Position numbers and translations under genes: made by a program
The notes under the pieces: model-generated
The model's input: the letters and a program-made list of their open reading frames with translations, nothing else
Database searches by the model: none
Told to the model about the DNA's origin: nothing
Part shown: one piece after another, positions 15,800 to 19,403 of the stretch
Position numbering within the stretch: position 1 is the first letter of the stretch
Layout of the letters: the number at the start of each line of letters is the position of its first letter
Assembly (NCBI GenBank): GCA_947372535.1
Contig: CANBUA010000057.1
Coordinates: forward strand, 1 to 19,403
DNA from: Burkholderiales bacterium
Lineage (GTDB): Bacteria; Pseudomonadota; Gammaproteobacteria; Burkholderiales; Burkholderiaceae
DNA: 19,403 nucleotides
Direction: 5' to 3'

Positions 15800-17041
15800 T
15801 CACTTGCAGGTGCTGGGGGCAGCCTTGCCGGCGAAGCGGTCGACCAGGTAGGTCAGGCCGCCGCCCAGGTAGGTGGCGCCGATCACGTGGTCCACGCCCG
15901 TCAGCTTCTTGAACTGCACGGTGGTGCCGGCAGCACAGTAGGACTTGACCACGGCTTCGGTGTCGGCCATGGGCATCAGTTCGTCAGTCGTGCCCAACCA
16001 GATGTAGACCGGGAACTTGGGCGGGAACTGACCCATCGTGTTTTCCTGGTTGATCGCCTGCATTTCAGGCAGATCCAGGAAGTTGGGGTCGTTGTAATAG
16101 GCGGCGCCCTTCTTGAAGGCGAAGGCGGTCAGCAACTCGGGGTTGCCGCTCACGGTGCCACCCAGGCAACGGGTGCCGGCGTCTTTCAGTGCGGCCACGC
16201 CAGCGGCGTTGGCATACTTGCCCACGTCGACTTCCGGATACGCGCGCTGCAGACCCACCACGGCACCGATGTAGGCACCGGCGAACAACGTGCCGTCCAC
16301 CTTCTTGGCCACGTTGATCGGGTTGGCGGGCAGGCCACCGGCTGCGGCACCGACGATGTTCAGCTCAGGTGCGTACTGGGCGGCCAGTTCGGCGCCCCAG
16401 ATCGTGGCGAAACCACCGCCCGAAAAGCCGTACAGGCCCACCGGGGTTTTGGCATCCAGATCGGCGCTGAAGTTCTCCACCGCGCGGATGCTGTCCAGCA
16501 CGCCGTGGCCGGTGTTCAGGGCGGCGATCCATTGCGAATCCAGGCCTTCGTAGTCGGACACCACGGTGTAGTAGCCCTTGGTCAGCGCGGCCTTGAAGAA
16601 GGTCTTGTCGAACAGCACGTTGCGCAGCAGTTCGCCCGAGGGGGAGCAGTTCAGGGTCAGGCTGTCGTAGAAAGCCTGGTAGGACACCAACTTCTTGCCG
16701 GTAGCAGACACGGTCTTGGGCACGTAGAAGGTGGTGACCATGGCCACGGGTTGGCCCTTTTGACCGCTGGAGCGGTACATGATCTGCCAGCCTTCTTTCA
16801 CGTCGGCCCACAGGGCGGCGGCGGGCAGGGGGCGGTAGCGCAACACGGCGCCGGGCTGGGCGGCGGACAGGATGCCGTCAGCAGGGGGGGTGTAGAAGGT
16901 GTCGGCCGCAGGCTTCACGGCCTTGTCGGCCACAGGGAAAACTTGCTGGGCGCCAACGGCGGAGAACGCCGTGAGGGCGCTCATGCTGACGAGGGCGGCC
17001 GAGGCGGCCAGCTTGGCCACAGGGGTGGTAAACATGCGCAT
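15800..17041 (-). CDS. Secreted LIP-family lipase/esterase, single-domain form
   Basis: A 413-residue exported hydrolase. The signal peptide runs to about residue 31 (VGA-QQ). The catalytic residues can be read as Ser207 in GFSGGG (205-210), Asp353 (GTTDELMP) and His385 (GVDHVIG), in the order of the alpha/beta-hydrolase fold. Conserved LIP-type stretches include VVSDYEGL, the GHGVLDSIRA segment, AAAGGLPAN and the YLVDRFAGK ending. Cys132, Cys292, Cys369 and Cys412 could form two disulphides. It is a paralogue of the larger lipase at 4931-6727 but stops where that protein's extra C-terminal domain would begin. AAGGA lies 5 bases before ATG 17041; a second ATG at 17035 is spaced less well. A strong terminator follows. 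Whether it cleaves triglycerides, other esters or polyesters cannot be told. Confidence 0.87.
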   Translation of the reverse strand: MRMFTTPVAKLAASAALVSMSALTAFSAVGAQQVFPVADKAVKPAADTFYTPPADGILSAAQPGAVLRYRPLPAAALWADVKEGWQIMYRSSGQKGQPVAMVTTFYVPKTVSATGKKLVSYQAFYDSLTLNCSPSGELLRNVLFDKTFFKAALTKGYYTVVSDYEGLDSQWIAALNTGHGVLDSIRAVENFSADLDAKTPVGLYGFSGGGFATIWGAELAAQYAPELNIVGAAAGGLPANPINVAKKVDGTLFAGAYIGAVVGLQRAYPEVDVGKYANAAGVAALKDAGTRCLGGTVSGNPELLTAFAFKKGAAYYNDPNFLDLPEMQAINQENTMGQFPPKFPVYIWLGTTDELMPMADTEAVVKSYCAAGTTVQFKKLTGVDHVIGATYLGGGLTYLVDRFAGKAAPSTCK

Positions 17042-17116
17042 GTCGATCCTTCGTTGTAGGGTGTGACGGATGCCACGCCAGGCGCAGCAATGGGCCCGAT
17101 TAAACGAAGAAGATCT

Positions 17117-17132
17117 GACAAACCGGCTTGTC
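17117..17132. promoter_or_regulatory. Candidate inverted-repeat operator upstream of the second lipase
   Basis: GACAA-ACCGGC-TTGTC (plus-strand reading) is an inverted repeat whose near end lies 75 bases before the lipase start, in the 152-base gap after the small exported-peptide ORF. Its outer GACA/TGTC half-sites are also the outer bases of the dyad before the other lipase, though the spacing differs (8 bases here, 10 there). No consensus sigma-70 promoter could be fitted with confidence. Confidence 0.25.
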
Positions 17133-17193
17133 GTTTTCCCGTGTGCACGGGGGTGAACGTGTCCCCTGGATCGAGGGGCGCCCAGAGGGAGAT

Positions 17194-17391
17194 TCAGGCT
17201 GCTGGAGAGGCGAGCGCGTCCGAGTCGGTGTCCACCGGCGGATCGGATTGATCCAGGGCTGGCATCCTCGGCAACATGTTGGCGGCCTGAGCCAAGCGCG
17301 GCCCCAGAGTGGTCAGTGCCACACCCAGGGCCACCCCGACCGTCACGGCCAGGGTGCGGGTGCGCTTCATGCGTTGAAGTTTCGCGGTCAT
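17194..17391 (-). CDS. Short exported acidic peptide, translationally coupled to prpF
   Basis: A 65-residue ORF whose ATG overlaps the prpF stop as ATGA (17388-17391), with a GGGGC purine run directly before it. The N-terminus looks like a signal peptide: basic KLQRMKRTR (4-12), a hydrophobic core (13-30) and an AQA-A site giving cleavage after about residue 36. The predicted mature part is only 29 residues with five Asp and no Cys, ending in ASPAA. It could instead stay as a single-helix membrane protein. I recognise no family. It is not a usual member of prp operons as I know them. Coupling to prpF and the clear signal-peptide shape favour a real gene over a chance ORF. Confidence 0.5.
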   Translation of the reverse strand: MTAKLQRMKRTRTLAVTVGVALGVALTTLGPRLAQAANMLPRMPALDQSDPPVDTDSDALASPAA

Positions 17392-18581
17392 GCCCCGAAG
17401 GTACCACCCGGCACGCGCACCCAGCCTTCCATGAGGATGCGGGAGCTGCGGCTCATGATGGCTTTGGTGACGGTCCACTGGCCATTCTCCAGCTTGGCGT
17501 GGGCCCCCACACGCAGGGTGCCAGAGGGGTGGCCGAAGCGCACGGCCTCGCGCTCGCCGCCGCCAGCCGCCGTGTTGACCAGCGTGCCGGGGATGGCGGC
17601 TGCGGTGCCAATGGCCACCGCGCAGGTGCCCATCATGGCGTGGTGCAGCTTGCCCATCGACAGGGCGCGCACCAACAGGTCCACATCACCTGGGTTGATC
17701 GTCTTGCCGCTGGAGGCCGTGTAGGCCGTGGGCGGTGCCACGAAGGCGATCTTGGGCGTGTGCTGGCGGGTGGCCGCCTCTTCGGGCGACTTGATCAGGC
17801 CCATGCGCAGGGCGCCGGCCACACGGATGGCTTCGAAGCGCTTGAGCGCGGCCGGGTCGCCGTTGATCTGCTCGCGCAGCTCGGTGCCGGTGTAGCCGAT
17901 GTCCGCGGCATTGACGAACACGGTAGGGATGCCGGCCGTGATCATGGTGGCCTTGAAGGTGCCGATGCCGGGCACCTCCAGGTCATCGACCAGGTTGCCC
18001 GTGGGGAACATGGAGCCCCCTTCGTCGCCATCGTCCGATGGGTCCATGAACTCCAGCACGATTTCGGCGGCGGGAAAGGTCACGCCGTCCAGCTCGAAGT
18101 CACCGGTCTCCTGCACCTGGCCTTGGGTCACCGGCACGTGGGCAATGATGGTCTTCTTGATGTTGGCCTGCCAGATGCGGACCACGGCGGTGCCGTTCTC
18201 AGGAATGCGCGAAGGGTCCACCAGGCCGGCATGGATCGCGAACGACCCGGCTGCCGTCGACAGGTTGCCGCAGTTGCCCGACCAGTCCACAAAGGCCTTG
18301 TCGATGGACACCTGGCCATACAGGTAGTCCACATCGTGATCGGGCACGCTGGACTTGGACAGGATCACGCACTTGGAGGTAGAGGAGGTGGCGCCCCCCA
18401 TGCCGTCGATGTGAGCGGCATACGGATCGGGGCTGCCGATCACGCGCAGGAACAGCTGGTCGCGGTCCTGGCCGGGCACCTGGCATGAGGCGGGCAGGTC
18501 AGCCAGGCGGAAGAACACGCCCTTGCTGGTGCCGCCACGGATGTAGGTGGCGGGGATCTTGACTTGAGGGGCGAAGGCCAT
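17388..18581 (-). CDS. prpF: PrpF, 2-methylaconitate cis-trans isomerase
   Basis: A 397-residue cytoplasmic enzyme of the AcnD-dependent 2-methylcitrate pathway for propionyl-CoA. It isomerises the trans-2-methylaconitate made by AcnD to the cis form. The N-terminus shows IRGGTSKGVFF. The two residues considered catalytic in Shewanella PrpF (Lys73, Cys107) are present with a constant shift of three: Lys70 in STSKCVILS and Cys104 in SGNCGNLS. The second half carries MMGTCAVAIGTAAAIPGTLVN. The fold is of the diaminopimelate-epimerase type. It starts 12 bases after the acnD stop, with GAGAGGA in the spacer and end of acnD serving as ribosome site. The stop overlaps the start of a 65-residue ORF. 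All three probably form one operon. Confidence 0.96.
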   Translation of the reverse strand: MAFAPQVKIPATYIRGGTSKGVFFRLADLPASCQVPGQDRDQLFLRVIGSPDPYAAHIDGMGGATSSTSKCVILSKSSVPDHDVDYLYGQVSIDKAFVDWSGNCGNLSTAAGSFAIHAGLVDPSRIPENGTAVVRIWQANIKKTIIAHVPVTQGQVQETGDFELDGVTFPAAEIVLEFMDPSDDGDEGGSMFPTGNLVDDLEVPGIGTFKATMITAGIPTVFVNAADIGYTGTELREQINGDPAALKRFEAIRVAGALRMGLIKSPEEAATRQHTPKIAFVAPPTAYTASSGKTINPGDVDLLVRALSMGKLHHAMMGTCAVAIGTAAAIPGTLVNTAAGGGEREAVRFGHPSGTLRVGAHAKLENGQWTVTKAIMSRSSRILMEGWVRVPGGTFGA

Positions 18582-18593
18582 GGTGGTGTCCTC

Positions 18594-19403
18594 TCAGGCG
18601 ATCTTGTCGGCGGTCTTGTTGGCCGCAAGGAAGTCTTGTGCAAAGCGCTGCAGCACGCCACCAGCCTGGTACACCGACACCTCTTCGGCCGTGTCCAGCC
18701 GGCAGGTCATGGGCACCTTGAGCACTTCGCCGTTCTTGCGGGTGATGACCAGGTTCAGGTCGGCGCGGGGCTTCAGATCACCTTCCACGTCATACGTTTC
18801 GGTGCCATCCAGAGCCAGCGTGAGGCGATTGGTGCCCGGCTTGAACTCCAGGGGCATCACGCCCATGCCGATCAGGTTGGTGCGGTGGATGCGCTCGAAG
18901 CCTTCCGCCGCAATCGCTTCCACACCCGCCAGGCGCACGCCCTTGGCGGCCCAGTCGCGCGACGAGCCCTGGCCATAGTCGGCACCGGCCACGATGATCA
19001 GCGGCTGCTTGCGCTCGTAGTAGGTCTCCATGGCTTCCCACATGCGCACCACCTTGCCCTCGGGCTCGATGCGAGCCAGCGAGCCGGCCTTCACCTTGCC
19101 GTCGGCATCGCGCACCATCTCGTTCTTCAGCGTGGGGTTCGCAAACGTGGCGCGCATGGCGGTCAGGTGGTCGCCGCGGTGGGTGGCGTAGGAGTTGAAG
19201 TCTTCTTCTGGCAGGCCCATCTTGTGCAGGTATTCACCGGCCGCCGAGTTCAACAGGATCGCGTTGGAAGGCGACAGGTGATCGGTGGTGATGTTGTCCG
19301 GCAGGATGGCCAGCGGGCGCATGCCCTTGAGCGTGCGCGGGTTGGCGGCCAGCGCGCCCACACCTTCGGTGTCCCAATACGGCGGGCGGCGGATGTAGGT
19401 GGA
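18594..19403 (-). CDS. acnD: AcnD, Fe/S-dependent 2-methylisocitrate dehydratase (C-terminal part)
   Basis: The last 269 residues are present and the frame runs off the right edge, so about two thirds of the protein is missing, including the iron-sulphur cysteines. The fragment begins STYIRRPPYWDTEG. It contains ILPDNITTDHLSPSNAI and the aconitase swivel-domain motifs GADYGQGSSRDWAAKG and GFERIHRTNLIGMGVMPL. This is the AcnA/IRP1 architecture. Placement directly before prpF marks it as AcnD, which dehydrates 2-methylcitrate, rather than a TCA-cycle aconitase A. AcnB elsewhere in the window supplies citrate/isocitrate activity. The genes prpB and prpC are expected to the right, outside the window. 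Confidence 0.93.
   Translation of the reverse strand, partial: STYIRRPPYWDTEGVGALAANPRTLKGMRPLAILPDNITTDHLSPSNAILLNSAAGEYLHKMGLPEEDFNSYATHRGDHLTAMRATFANPTLKNEMVRDADGKVKAGSLARIEPEGKVVRMWEAMETYYERKQPLIIVAGADYGQGSSRDWAAKGVRLAGVEAIAAEGFERIHRTNLIGMGVMPLEFKPGTNRLTLALDGTETYDVEGDLKPRADLNLVITRKNGEVLKVPMTCRLDTAEEVSVYQAGGVLQRFAQDFLAANKTADKIA

Noticed and set aside
14512..17059. Long plus-strand frames (14512-15912, 15623-17059) opposite the HD-GYP-like and second lipase genes
   Set aside because: They are antisense shadows crossing a clear bidirectional terminator, with a His/Gly/Val-rich composition and no motifs.
17042..17407. N-terminal extension of the second lipase frame to 17407
   Set aside because: The signal peptide begins at 17041 with a ribosome site directly before it. 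The extension would overlap the prpF end and the 65-residue ORF and would bury the signal peptide.
17316..18488. 390-codon plus-strand frame opposite prpF
   Set aside because: PrpF catalytic residues and operon spacing settle the minus strand as coding.

Overview
The window is high-GC DNA that reads like a chromosomal stretch of a Betaproteobacterium, probably Burkholderiales. This rests on the style of the proteins, namely RluA, ExoI, PBP1A, AcnB and an AcnD-PrpF methylcitrate pair, and on strong G/C third-position bias; no taxonomic search was possible. I see no tRNA, rRNA, insertion sequence, integrase, phage gene or CRISPR array. Coding density is high and no gene-free stretch exceeds about 210 bases.

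Left part (1-4718), mostly plus strand: the end of a bile acid:sodium symporter-type carrier, rluA on its heels, a small minus-strand cytochrome b561-like protein, a stand-alone KAS III enzyme resembling the beta-ketodecanoyl-ACP synthase of pseudomonads, exonuclease I (sbcB), and an overlapping YgjP-like zinc metallopeptidase. Middle (4719-7483): a 598-residue secreted LIP-family lipase with an extra C-terminal beta-rich domain, closed by a strong terminator, then a membrane-anchored helical protein of unknown function. From 7649 to 10989 (minus): PBP1A followed by an AEC-family permease. A 98-residue membrane ORF faces the PBP1A gene.

Right part (11521-19403), all minus strand: acnB, a stand-alone degenerate HD-GYP protein, a second LIP-family lipase without the extra domain, a 65-residue exported-peptide ORF coupled by an ATGA overlap to prpF, and the C-terminal third of acnD, which runs off the right edge. 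AcnD and PrpF form the AcnD-type 2-methylcitrate to 2-methylaconitate to 2-methylisocitrate step of propionate catabolism. AcnB serves the TCA cycle and in many bacteria also the last hydration of the methylcitrate cycle.

Functionally the window mixes housekeeping genes (rRNA/tRNA modification, DNA repair, cell wall, TCA) with lipid-related functions: two secreted lipases, a KAS III that may take up beta-oxidation products, and propionyl-CoA disposal. That fits an organism living partly on lipids, but it is inference from neighbourhood. Nothing is a clear-cut new defence or mobile system. The less ordinary items are the modular lipase and its unknown membrane-anchored neighbour, the small exported peptide coupled to prpF, and the altered HD-GYP protein.
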